A DNA stretch of 23,888 nucleotides, from positions 1 to 23,888 of IMG/VR virus record IMGVR_UViG_3300044800_000104; one strand, written 5' to 3'. Positions 1 to 5,613 of this stretch are shown here, in pieces (the first letter of the stretch is position 1; every line of letters starts with the position of its first letter). Origin of the DNA: a virus. Made by a program: the position numbers and the translations under genes. A model generated the notes under the pieces. That model saw only the letters and a program-made list of their open reading frames with translations, was not told where the DNA came from and searched no databases.

Positions 1-2
1 TG

Positions 3-92
3 AAAAAGAAGTTTGGGAAAGTTTGGGATGGAAGAGAATGGGGAGCAGACAGGGAGCAGAAAAGGAAGGCCGTTGGAATCATTGATGAATAA
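3..92 (+). CDS. Possible 3' end of an unknown gene (partial)
   Basis: The frame starting at base 3 is open from the window edge to a TAA at 90-92 and gives a 29-residue, lysine- and arginine-rich tail ending in AVGIIDE. A second frame, from base 2, is also open as far as 85, so the choice of frame is uncertain. The stretch carries short direct repeats (gtttggga twice, gggagcaga twice). If coding, it would be the C-terminus of a plus-strand gene lying left of the window. No domain can be recognised from so short a piece. Confidence 0.25.
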   Translation, partial: KKKFGKVWDGREWGADREQKRKAVGIIDE

Positions 93-100
93 GGGGTTGC

Positions 101-173
101 TGGCTGGGGGACGAGGAGTCGAACCTCTTTCCCTATATGTCTTAACCTATGGATTTAATTAAAATCACCCCCT
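101..173 (-). other. tRNA 3'-end-like sequence (possible att-site relic)
   Basis: Read on the minus strand this ends in TCCCCCAGCCA, which looks like an acceptor strand, a discriminator G and an encoded CCA. It is preceded by a T-arm-like AGAGG-TTCGACT-CCTCG (4 of 5 stem pairs) with the conserved TTCGA loop. At the other end, GGGGG at the expected distance can pair with CCCCC, for a total of 73 nt. The middle is not a proper tRNA: the D-arm loop lacks GG and the anticodon stem does not pair. It is therefore either a decayed tRNA or the tRNA 3'-end portion carried in a phage attachment site. Which of these cannot be settled from this window. Confidence 0.4.
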
Positions 174-221
174 TAAAATAGTATCTAATTTTAGGGGGAC
201 AGTATGGGAGCAGGAGGGAAT

Positions 222-836
222 ATGAAAACTTTATTTATCTTCATCTTTATCGTTTTACTCGTAGTTCCTGCTGTTTCGTTAGCAAAAGAGATTGACATTT
301 CGGTTACTGGAAGCATTGGATATGGTCATGCTAAATGGGGGAGTGGGGAGGCGATTCAACTTCTTGGGGCTATGGAGAAGTCAGCCGTAATCTATAATCC
401 GGCTATTCAGATAAAATATAACAAGTGGGCGTTTCAACCAACTCTCGAATTTAATTACCGGTGGACGAAGTATGACTTCTCGACATGGCAAGCTCCAGTT
501 CAAAAGATGGAGCCCAGGGCATGGTCCTTTCTCTTAGGCCTAACAAAGGACTTTAATTTCCTCTACGCCTATGCCCTGGTAGGAATGACCTTCTATAATG
601 CTAATCCGAGTTTAGTAGAAAGGCATCCTCCACTCTATCACGGAACCAACATAGGGATTGAATCAACTCTTTTTACCTACAAAGTCGGAGCGTATAAACT
701 CTGGAAGATAGGCCCACTCGAAGTTGGCCCCGAGTTATCACTCCAGGGTTTCTTTACTAAGCCTGGATTTGAAAGATGTAGGAAGGGAAGGGAAAACATT
801 ATTCAGCCTAATGTGGGGATAAGGGTTCAGTGGTAA
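222..836 (+). CDS. Exported outer-membrane beta-barrel-like protein
   Basis: The product is 204 aa. An upstream ATG at 204 is in frame, but ATG 222 has a textbook AGGAGG six bases before it, so 222 is chosen. Residues 1-21 form a Sec signal peptide (Lys, long hydrophobic stretch, then a likely cut after Ser-Leu-Ala). The mature part has alternating polar and aromatic residues typical of beta-strands and ends in GIRVQW, a terminal aromatic as in outer-membrane barrels (usually Phe, here Trp). The size suits a small 8- to 10-stranded barrel. In phages such proteins can act like Lom or surface-exclusion factors, but no specific family is recognised here. It is the first gene of the plus-strand group and is followed by an inverted repeat. 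Confidence 0.65.
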   Translation: MKTLFIFIFIVLLVVPAVSLAKEIDISVTGSIGYGHAKWGSGEAIQLLGAMEKSAVIYNPAIQIKYNKWAFQPTLEFNYRWTKYDFSTWQAPVQKMEPRAWSFLLGLTKDFNFLYAYALVGMTFYNANPSLVERHPPLYHGTNIGIESTLFTYKVGAYKLWKIGPLEVGPELSLQGFFTKPGFERCRKGRENIIQPNVGIRVQW

Positions 837-838
837 GG

Positions 839-848
839 CGGCCAATGG
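839..848 (-). repeat. CCATTGGCCG motif, inverted copy
   Basis: CGGCCAATGG lies 2 nt after the stop codon of the barrel gene and is the reverse complement of the motif at 910-919. The match extends through GTGT with one bulged base, so the two arms could form a hairpin closing about 60 nt. Between them TATAAT at 882-887 resembles a -10 box, but there is no convincing -35 box at the right distance. No gene is seen in 837-936. Confidence 0.6.
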
Positions 849-909
849 TGTGGGTGCCAATAAAGGGATAAATGACTACTTTATAATGTCGTAGCCAGCC
901 ACTTAACAC

Positions 910-919
910 CCATTGGCCG
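910..919 (+). repeat. CCATTGGCCG motif, direct copy 1
   Basis: This copy stands 17 nt before the ATG at 937 and just upstream of its AAGGAGGGG ribosome binding site. It is also the right arm of an inverted pair with 839-848. Confidence 0.7.
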
Positions 920-936
920 TCTAAGGAGGGGAAAGG

Positions 937-1113
937 ATGATACCTAAACAAGAAGACTGGATAACTGAACGTGGTGTACCGGATGGGTATGAACCAGTAT
1001 GGCCCAATGACCCAAAAGCAACTCACGCAATTTGTGGATGTGAGAGGCATATATTAGTGTTGAAGGATGACGATAGTCATTCTTGCGTATGGTTATTTCT
1101 ATTAAAGAAATAA
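937..1113 (+). CDS. Small protein of unknown function (58 aa)
   Basis: The start is an ATG preceded by AAGGAGGGGAAAGG. The 58-residue product is acidic in its first half (MIPKQEDW, then a WPNDPK segment) and has a CGCE motif followed by a His and a later Cys, a possible partial metal site. The C-terminus is hydrophobic and ends in two lysines. No family is recognised. The repeated CCATTGGCCG motif precedes the ribosome binding site, and the next motif copy follows the stop codon by 2 nt, so this is one unit of a small-gene cassette series. Such short genes next to phage late genes often encode host-modifying or regulatory proteins, which is only an inference here. Confidence 0.6.
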   Translation: MIPKQEDWITERGVPDGYEPVWPNDPKATHAICGCERHILVLKDDDSHSCVWLFLLKK

Positions 1114-1115
1114 GT

Positions 1116-1125
1116 CCATTGGCCG
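1116..1125 (+). repeat. CCATTGGCCG motif, direct copy 2
   Basis: Sits 2 nt after the stop codon at 1113 and 10 nt before the ATG at 1136, directly ahead of the TAGGAG ribosome binding site. Confidence 0.7.
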
Positions 1126-1135
1126 TAGGAGATTT

Positions 1136-1306
1136 ATGCAAAACCCCGTTATAAGAAAGGGTAAGCGAATATTGAGAGAACAGGAAACAAAACTCTATCA
1201 GATGCATATTATATTGTGTTTGAAAACAAGAAAGGATGCTCTGACACCAGAAGAATGGGGAACTTTGAGTTTTCAAGAGAAGGCCATAGCGGCAGGAAAA
1301 GAATAG
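1136..1306 (+). CDS. Small basic protein of unknown function (56 aa)
   Basis: Starts at an ATG preceded by TAGGAGATTT. The 56-residue product has a basic N-terminal segment (RKGKRILREQ) and then a predicted helical region with LTPEEWGTL near the middle and an alanine-rich helix at the end. The size and charge would suit a small nucleic-acid-binding or partner-binding protein, but no family is recognised. It is flanked on both sides by the CCATTGGCCG motif; its stop is one base from the next copy. It lies antisense to a longer open frame that has no ribosome binding site and was rejected. Confidence 0.55.
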   Translation: MQNPVIRKGKRILREQETKLYQMHIILCLKTRKDALTPEEWGTLSFQEKAIAAGKE

Positions 1307-1307
1307 C

Positions 1308-1317
1308 CCATTGGCCG
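1308..1317 (+). repeat. CCATTGGCCG motif, direct copy 3
   Basis: Sits 1 nt after the TAG at 1306 and 14 nt before the ATG at 1332, with AAGGAGGG between motif and start. One extra C on the left is shared with copies 1 and 4. Confidence 0.7.
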
Positions 1318-1331
1318 TTTAAGGAGGGAAA

Positions 1332-1490
1332 ATGGATGAGATGTATGAAGTGAGGAAACGTCCATCAGATAAAAAATGGTGTATTTATCTTAGGAAATAT
1401 AATGTAGTTATTGCAGTTTTTGTAGATGGTTGTAATAATGATGCACAAAAAATCAGGAAAATATTGGAAGGAATGAACAAGGGTAAATAG
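1332..1490 (+). CDS. Small protein of unknown function (52 aa)
   Basis: Starts at an ATG with AAGGAGGGAAA upstream, a strong ribosome binding site. The 52-aa product begins MDEMYEVRKRP, continues with a likely beta segment (WCIYL then VVIAVFVDG) and ends in a basic helix (QKIRKILEGMNKGK), so a small alpha/beta fold is plausible. No family is recognised. The N-terminus and leader resemble those of the coiled-coil gene at 1611, where the motif, GGAGGGG and ATGGATGAG recur. The following gene starts 12 nt downstream without the motif. Confidence 0.55.
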   Translation: MDEMYEVRKRPSDKKWCIYLRKYNVVIAVFVDGCNNDAQKIRKILEGMNKGK

Positions 1491-1501
1491 AGGGGGGAAG
1501 G

Positions 1502-1588
1502 GTGATTTGGGATAAAATTACAGCCTATTACTTTTTAGTTATAGGATTCTTTATAGGAATCCTCACGGGTTGGTTACTTTGGCAATAG
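1502..1588 (+). CDS. Single-span membrane micropeptide (28 aa)
   Basis: GTG start with AGGGGGGAAGG just upstream. The 28-residue product is a near-pure transmembrane helix: after a short polar start (IWDKI) it runs through FLVIGFFIGIL to a tryptophan-rich end (GWLLWQ). The tight spacing between neighbouring genes and the strong ribosome binding site are the main evidence that it is real. It may act as a small membrane regulator or toxin-like peptide, but no family can be named. Its stop codon is one base from motif copy 4. Confidence 0.5.
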   Translation: MIWDKITAYYFLVIGFFIGILTGWLLWQ

Positions 1589-1589
1589 C

Positions 1590-1599
1590 CCATTGGCCG
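1590..1599 (+). repeat. CCATTGGCCG motif, direct copy 4
   Basis: Lies 1 nt after the TAG at 1588 and 11 nt before the ATG at 1611, overlapping the start of the GGGGAGGGG ribosome binding site. Confidence 0.7.
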
Positions 1600-1610
1600 G
1601 GGAGGGGAAG

Positions 1611-2219
1611 ATGGATGAGAAGGTAAAAGAAAATCCCTTAGCAATAAAAAGCGGAGATATATTTCCCGGACCTGAATTGAAAGTATCATCTGCTTATATT
1701 CAGAGGATTGTTAAAGAAAATAATAGATTATCAGAAGAATGGCAAAAATGCCATGATTGGAATAATAAAATAGTGGACGAAAATCAGAACTTGAAGGCAA
1801 GAATCAAAGAAACCGAACAGGAAAGAGAACGTCTTTCTAAATTGCTGATTTTAGAAAGGATGAAGGTAGTGGAATTGGAGGGTGAACTCTCCAAGTGGAA
1901 GGCTCCACATGAAGACAGTGAACTTCAAGAAATGAAAGAACAATCTCAACAATCCTCGTTATCTGCAAAACAGGCTTATATAAATGCACTTGAATGGAGA
2001 GTAAAACATTTGGAGAGAAATGTGAAGGAGTTGGAGGAGGGATTAGAAAAAATTGGTAGAGATAAATACTGTGAAGTTTGTTTTGGATCGTTAGAGCTTG
2101 ATGGAAGTTGCCTAACCTGTAGACTTGCTAAAAAAGCAATGGAGTTAACGGGGGGGATTGAGGAATATTTAACTATGGGTGATACTGGAATACTCTATAA
2201 ACTTGTGGAGAAGAAATAA
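1611..2219 (+). CDS. Coiled-coil protein with C-terminal zinc-ribbon-like cysteines
   Basis: The product is 202 aa from ATG 1611, chosen because GGGGAGGGGAAG lies directly before it; an in-frame TTG at 1593 would place the start inside the repeated motif. Residues about 30-150 are a long heptad-rich coiled coil (KENNRLSEEW, then ARIKETEQERERLSKLL and later VKHLERNVKELEEGLEK). Near the end C154-x2-C157 and C167-x2-C170 form a CxxC-9-CxxC pair, a likely zinc site. No enzyme signature is seen. The start and the end of the coil resemble the next-but-one gene (2325-2642), so the two may be paralogues. It overlaps the next ATG by one base. Confidence 0.7.
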   Translation: MDEKVKENPLAIKSGDIFPGPELKVSSAYIQRIVKENNRLSEEWQKCHDWNNKIVDENQNLKARIKETEQERERLSKLLILERMKVVELEGELSKWKAPHEDSELQEMKEQSQQSSLSAKQAYINALEWRVKHLERNVKELEEGLEKIGRDKYCEVCFGSLELDGSCLTCRLAKKAMELTGGIEEYLTMGDTGILYKLVEKK

Positions 2220-2332
2220 TGTGCCCTTTTTACGATGATGAAACTTGTATGTGTTCAGAAATTGATATCTGCATTCATGATCCAGAATGGTATTTAGATT
2301 GTGATGTATATTTGGAGGGGGAAGATGAATGA
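2219..2332 (+). CDS. Cysteine-rich acidic small protein (37 aa)
   Basis: The start ATG overlaps the previous stop codon as TAATG, suggesting coupled translation. The 37-residue product is strongly acidic, with five cysteines (C2, C10, C12, C18 and C28), including a C-x-C and an E-I-D-I-C-I-H patch that could bind metal. The last 8 nt overlap the start of the next gene. No separate strong ribosome binding site is visible, which fits coupling. No family is recognised. The overlap on both sides and the low complexity make it a moderate-confidence call. Confidence 0.45.
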   Translation: MCPFYDDETCMCSEIDICIHDPEWYLDCDVYLEGEDE

Positions 2333-2642
2333 GAAGATAAAAGAGATTGAGGAAAGTTTACAGCATCCGATGTTTATTAAAGAACCTAGAAAGCATTTAC
2401 AATCTGGACAAGCAAGGGATGATATCAAATATCTCCTCTCCAAAATCAAGAAGTTGGAGGAATTAACAAAAGATATTGGAAGTGATAAGGCATTATCAGA
2501 AGTGCTTTATGAATACCATGAGCGAGCAGATAAGGCAGAGGCAAGAATCAAGGACTTGACAGAGGGGATTGAGAAGCAGATACGTCCCAACTGTCCTTGT
2601 AGTTTATGTGAGTATTGGAGAAAGTTGGTGGGGAAGGAATGA
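2325..2642 (+). CDS. Coiled-coil protein with C-terminal CPCSLC motif (105 aa)
   Basis: ATG 2325 is chosen over an in-frame GTG at 2301 because GGAGGGGGAAG lies directly before it. The 105-aa product starts MNEKIKEIEE, has heptads at about 35-85 (LLSKIKKLEELTKD, then ADKAEARIKDLTEGIEK) and ends with C90-P-C92-S-L-C95. The coil followed by clustered cysteines is the same plan as the protein from 1611, and the DNA around both starts is alike, which suggests duplication. The function is unknown. It overlaps the next gene at its stop. Confidence 0.65.
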   Translation: MNEKIKEIEESLQHPMFIKEPRKHLQSGQARDDIKYLLSKIKKLEELTKDIGSDKALSEVLYEYHERADKAEARIKDLTEGIEKQIRPNCPCSLCEYWRKLVGKE

Positions 2643-2836
2643 TGGATAGAATAAAGGAATTGGAAAGGGAGATTAGAAAATTAATAGATAAACCAAAGAA
2701 GATGCAGAAAATAATGAGAAAACATAAATTTGTGATAGATAATTTAGAAGATAGATGGCAAAAATTAGCTTTTACTTTTTATACAGAGATTGTTGAAACA
2801 GATTGTAGACTTAAAAAATTGGTAGAGGAGAAATGA
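2642..2836 (+). CDS. Small coiled-coil protein (64 aa)
   Basis: Two adjacent ATG codons (2639 and 2642) can serve as start; 2642 gives better spacing from GGGGAAGGA, while 2639 gives an ATGA overlap with the previous stop. The 64-aa product is very rich in Lys and Glu, starts MDRIKELEREIRKL and ends in LKKLVEEK, so it should be all helix. It looks like a shortened relative of the two coiled-coil proteins upstream but lacks the cysteine cluster (only one Cys). It is the last gene of the plus-strand group and is followed at once by a terminator. Confidence 0.6.
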   Translation: MDRIKELEREIRKLIDKPKKMQKIMRKHKFVIDNLEDRWQKLAFTFYTEIVETDCRLKKLVEEK

Positions 2837-2864
2837 GGTCAACCCGTGAGAATTGACCTTTTTT
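2836..2864 (+). terminator. Rho-independent terminator of the plus-strand operon
   Basis: The 7-bp stem AGGTCAA / TTGACCT closes a 10-base loop and is followed by a run of T (2859-2864). The stem begins at the last base of the previous stop codon. The T-run abuts the stop of the minus-strand gene, so the two convergent units meet here. The minus-strand reading has no T-run after the hairpin, so it should act mainly on the plus strand. Confidence 0.75.
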
Positions 2865-3555
2865 ACCACCTCCCTACCCTGAATTCATTTCCTTCAATGA
2901 TAACACCCTGACCGCCCTGACCTTTCCAGTATCCAGAGTTCTTGTACATTCCATCTATTTCTGCATAATGGATATGGCCTATGACCAAAGGGATTGATCT
3001 TTCATTTGCCCATTTTTTCATTATTACCTTTATGTCCTCATGCCTTGTGGACCCAGCACCAAAAGGGTTCGGGATGCCCAGATTGTCGTATAATTTCCAG
3101 ATATGAACTGCTGCCTCCCCTATAAAAGATAACTGGTCATCAACTGGATCTCCCTTGTGACCATGCGTTATGAGAATGGGGGGATCAGAGTCTAACACTA
3201 TGGCCTCCGGCAGGTCTGTCCGTTTATTATCATGGTTCCCACGTGTCCTAATGTCAGAATGCAAGTCCCCGTAGTATTTATACGGAGCGTCTCCAAATTC
3301 CCACAAATCATCGAGGTCGCCGTTATCTATGAGAAGATACCCAGTTTGACGGAAGGATTGTCGGACCTGATTATGTAAGTCCTCATTCTTGAGGAACTGG
3401 TCTGCAACGCTTTTATCCCCCCGGTGCTGATCGGAGAAGACTACTGCCTTGCTCGTTGAACCCCATGGGATTCTTGTGGCGTTCTTCAGGAACCCATCGA
3501 GGAGGCCCCATATTATTTCTTCCTCGATGGCAAATAGTCTGTCGTCCATTTCCAT
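2863..3555 (-). CDS. Calcineurin-like metallophosphoesterase
   Basis: The 230-aa product carries the full motif set of the calcineurin-like phosphoesterase fold: D42-x-H44 (FSDQH), G79-D80 with D83 (NGDLDD), G106-N107-H108-D109, H131 in THGH, and G193-H194-x-H196. These ligands normally hold two metal ions for phosphate ester hydrolysis. Family members include LpxH-type lipid A enzymes, nucleotidases and phage phosphatases; the substrate here cannot be told. It is the last gene of the late unit, after the lipoprotein gene, with AGGA seven bases before the ATG. A second ATG two codons in (3549) is possible. It has no signal peptide, so it should be cytoplasmic. Confidence 0.85.
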   Translation of the reverse strand: MEMDDRLFAIEEEIIWGLLDGFLKNATRIPWGSTSKAVVFSDQHRGDKSVADQFLKNEDLHNQVRQSFRQTGYLLIDNGDLDDLWEFGDAPYKYYGDLHSDIRTRGNHDNKRTDLPEAIVLDSDPPILITHGHKGDPVDDQLSFIGEAAVHIWKLYDNLGIPNPFGAGSTRHEDIKVIMKKWANERSIPLVIGHIHYAEIDGMYKNSGYWKGQGGQGVIIEGNEFRVGRW

Positions 3556-3556
3556 T

Positions 3557-4000
3557 TTAAAGTCCTAACGCAGTGACGTAGGGCAATATTTTTGCTAACA
3601 CCGCCGGAAAGAATGTCTGCATAATTTGATCAACTCCACTCTTTACGATAGATCCCCAAATCCATCCCCACAATACGACGACTTGCCCCATATCCTGATC
3701 CGTAAGCTCCTCACAGGTAAGAATCCCGTTCGCATCCTTTTTGACGCACTTCGCAGCAATGGTATCGAGCGTCTTGATGTCGTCACTGCAAGCACAAGGC
3801 AGCAATGTAGTGAACTTTTTAAGCACTACAGTAAGGGCACTTGAATTAAGAGGCCATGTCGAGGCTATTTCCCTGGCCGCAATTCGGGTCGTGGCAGCAT
3901 TTTGCTGGTCCATTACCGAGACCTTAGTCATAGCACTTTGATACGTTGCACAACCCATTAGAAACAGAAAAAAAAATGATATTATAATGAGCTTTTTCAT
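3557..4000 (-). CDS. Lipoprotein, possible outer spanin
   Basis: The product is 147 aa from the ATG at 4000, which has AAAGGAGGAAGTAAA before it; an in-frame ATG at 4018 lacks such a site. Residues 1-17 form a lipoprotein signal (MKKLIIIS, a Phe-rich core, then the lipobox L14-M15-G16-C17). The mature part is mixed and has paired cysteines (PCACSD and later CVKK, LTCEE) and a hydrophobic C-terminal third. Its place after an endolysin and small membrane proteins would suit an outer-membrane spanin subunit, but it is longer than typical Rz1 proteins and not proline-rich, so this is only a suggestion. Confidence 0.6.
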   Translation of the reverse strand: MKKLIIISFFFLFLMGCATYQSAMTKVSVMDQQNAATTRIAAREIASTWPLNSSALTVVLKKFTTLLPCACSDDIKTLDTIAAKCVKKDANGILTCEELTDQDMGQVVVLWGWIWGSIVKSGVDQIMQTFFPAVLAKILPYVTALGL

Positions 4001-4014
4001 TTTACTTCCTCCTT

Positions 4015-4197
4015 TCATTGTCTTATTGTTCCTCCAGTCACATTGAAATCCTTTGCAAGGAAACCTATTACTGCAACCGCTATCGCCATGATCAATGCGT
4101 GAGGATCAATCTTGCCCGATTGAATAATCGGATAAATGGCGATGCAAACGGCGCCCAGCAAACCAAACAAAGAAGTCTTCCAGTTTTTCCCTAACAT
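4015..4197 (-). CDS. Small membrane protein, holin candidate (60 aa)
   Basis: The start is preceded by AAAGGAGGTGAGTTAA, the same leader as the gene at 5614-5841. The 60-aa product begins with KNWKTSLFGLLG, has a hydrophobic helix at about 9-25, a short IQSGKIDP turn and a second hydrophobic helix at about 33-48, then a polar tail (KDFNVTGGTIRQ). This two-helix pattern with a KDxNVTGG end recurs in small phage proteins often found next to lysis genes. Size, topology and position suit a holin or holin-like protein, but holin families are diverse and this is unproven. Confidence 0.6.
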   Translation of the reverse strand: MLGKNWKTSLFGLLGAVCIAIYPIIQSGKIDPHALIMAIAVAVIGFLAKDFNVTGGTIRQ

Positions 4198-4213
4198 TTA
4201 ACTCACCTCCTTT
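4195..4213 (-). repeat. Duplicated translation-start leader, copy A
   Basis: AAAGGAGGTGAGTTAAATG (19 bases, ending with the start codon) is identical to 5839-5857. Both precede small two-helix membrane proteins. Confidence 0.7.
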
Positions 4214-4219
4214 CATTTC

Positions 4220-5236
4220 TCATAAAGCATCCTCCTGCCTTTCATGAAAGTATCTTTGAACTTCCCTTCGCAGTTGAGGGTTTCTATCGTTTAGAACATA
4301 AAGCCCCTGCCAATCCCTCTTCAAATCCGTATCGGGGTTAAACTGACATTTTACCAGAATGTTTTCCCTTGTTGCATATTGCCTTCCGGCTTTTGGCCCA
4401 TGCCAGTAATGAAGGCAAACACCATTGACAACCCCTGCATTTCCACAAATAGCCCGCTCCTGCCACAAGCTTTGCTTTGCACGGTTCTCCCACTCAAAGA
4501 GCCGAGCCTTGAGCCGAGGATGGTACTTTCTCTGTAAATAATAATCAAGATGACCAACCAACGCATAGGCCATATAACTGTCTCCAGCTCCAAGGATGCA
4601 ATAGTCAATTAGACCTCCCAACTGGTCCCAGGCTTCTCTTCGCATGGCCCACGCAAGACCAGGTGCTCCAGGATAGAAAGGCTTTTTTTCGATGCTTGGA
4701 TAAGGATAGGGATAAGGATAACCAGTTTTTATGGTGTGGATTACCTTCTCTGGATTTCCGTTCATCCACCAATCAATAAAGCTCCTAATCGTTCCTCTCA
4801 AATTGTAGTCCGAATCGAGATCGTGCATCTGAGTCCACATCTGCACAACGGGCCAATGCTGGAGAGCATGAATCGTTTCGTCTGCCCAGTCAGAACGGAC
4901 GAAGTGAGTATCTGCATCCACCCAGGCCACATAGCTCCAGTCCTTCGGGAGCCTCTGGACTCCAAGATTGATAGCGTTCTCCTTGTACCAAAGTTCATGG
5001 TGTGTCCTCAGTTGCAGGTGGCGAGGATTATCTGGTTGTGTGACGGCGAATTCTCTTTCTCCAAATGCAATCTCTACCGTATAGAGGATCGCACCCGTGT
5101 TCTCACAGGATAAGGCAAAGTCCTCATAGAGTTTCCATCGGCTTCGATACCTGGGAGAGTTGAAGACCGTCGTAATTACATAAAGTGGTTTTTGGATTCG
5201 GTCTGGCCGCTGAAAAAAAGTGTTTATGTGAGCCAT
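4220..5236 (-). CDS. Glycosyltransferase, GT-A type
   Basis: The 338-aa product has an early beta strand (PLYVITTVFNS), the metal- and nucleotide-binding D107-A-D109 in YVAWVDADTHF, and an acceptor-side segment (GAPGLAWAMRREAWDQLGG then GAGDSYM) resembling the G-x-G...R...GG...ED pattern of family 2 enzymes, with Gly-Asp in place of Glu-Asp. A late HYWHGPKAGRQY motif adds conserved-looking histidines. No membrane span or signal is seen, so it should act in the cytoplasm with a sugar nucleotide. Phage enzymes of this kind may modify host surface glycans, DNA or virion proteins; the target is unknown. A YPYPYPYP stretch (residues 173-180) is coded by tandem 6-base repeats. The start has AGGGGTG upstream. 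Confidence 0.8.
   Translation of the reverse strand: MAHINTFFQRPDRIQKPLYVITTVFNSPRYRSRWKLYEDFALSCENTGAILYTVEIAFGEREFAVTQPDNPRHLQLRTHHELWYKENAINLGVQRLPKDWSYVAWVDADTHFVRSDWADETIHALQHWPVVQMWTQMHDLDSDYNLRGTIRSFIDWWMNGNPEKVIHTIKTGYPYPYPYPSIEKKPFYPGAPGLAWAMRREAWDQLGGLIDYCILGAGDSYMAYALVGHLDYYLQRKYHPRLKARLFEWENRAKQSLWQERAICGNAGVVNGVCLHYWHGPKAGRQYATRENILVKCQFNPDTDLKRDWQGLYVLNDRNPQLRREVQRYFHERQEDAL
4698..4721. repeat. Hexanucleotide tandem repeat GGATAA
   Basis: Four tandem 6-base units (GGATAA, GGATAG, GGATAA, GGATAA) lie within the glycosyltransferase gene and code for alternating Tyr-Pro. Unit gain or loss would keep the frame. Confidence 0.7.
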
Positions 5237-5245
5237 AATTCACCC

Positions 5246-5563
5246 CTATCCCTCAAAAGAGTAGATATGCCAAGACTGTTCGGGCTTTCCTCCCATAGCC
5301 GTCCATTGGGTATGCCAGTAATCCCATCCCTTTACGGGATCACAACGGTTTCCATTTGCATCCCAGAAGAAGATGTATGCAGCCAAACCCAACTGATAGG
5401 GGGATACATTACTAACACCATCATATCCAGTCAGACCAAGTTCAAACAGTATCCTTACCGCAAGCCTTGATTGCTGGACGAAACCGAGTACGGGTCTTTC
5501 CCCCTCGTTGACCATTTGCTGAAGCAATGCAGATATTTTTGACGTGAACTCTATCCTATCCAT
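5246..5563 (-). CDS. Hypothetical protein (105 aa)
   Basis: Starts at an ATG with AAGGAGGTAAAAA before it. The 105-aa product opens with an amphipathic helix (ISALLQQMVNEGERP), a helical segment with LAVRILFELGLTG, and then an aromatic-rich second half (YIFFWDANGNRC and WDYWHTQW). It has no signal peptide and no clear membrane helix. No family is recognised. It sits between a holin candidate and the glycosyltransferase, with a 9-nt gap to the latter, so it may be a partner of either. It is soluble by appearance and probably an accessory protein. Confidence 0.65.
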   Translation of the reverse strand: MDRIEFTSKISALLQQMVNEGERPVLGFVQQSRLAVRILFELGLTGYDGVSNVSPYQLGLAAYIFFWDANGNRCDPVKGWDYWHTQWTAMGGKPEQSWHIYSFEG

Positions 5564-5613
5564 TTTTTACCTCCTTCCAGGTTTAAAATTTGATGTAAAG
5601 AACTCAAGCGAAT

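Noticed and set aside
204-221. Earlier ATG of the barrel gene
   Set aside because: It lacks a proper Shine-Dalgarno site and adds residues before the signal peptide; the ATG at 222 has AGGAGG at ideal distance.
882-887. TATAAT as a promoter for the small-gene cluster
   Set aside because: A perfect -10 hexamer, but no -35-like sequence at 16-18 nt and no extended -10; kept only as a remark.
808-1276. Two overlapping minus-strand open frames (80 and 110 aa)
   Set aside because: They have no ribosome binding site and lie antisense to small plus-strand genes with strong sites; the repeated intergenic motif would fall inside them.
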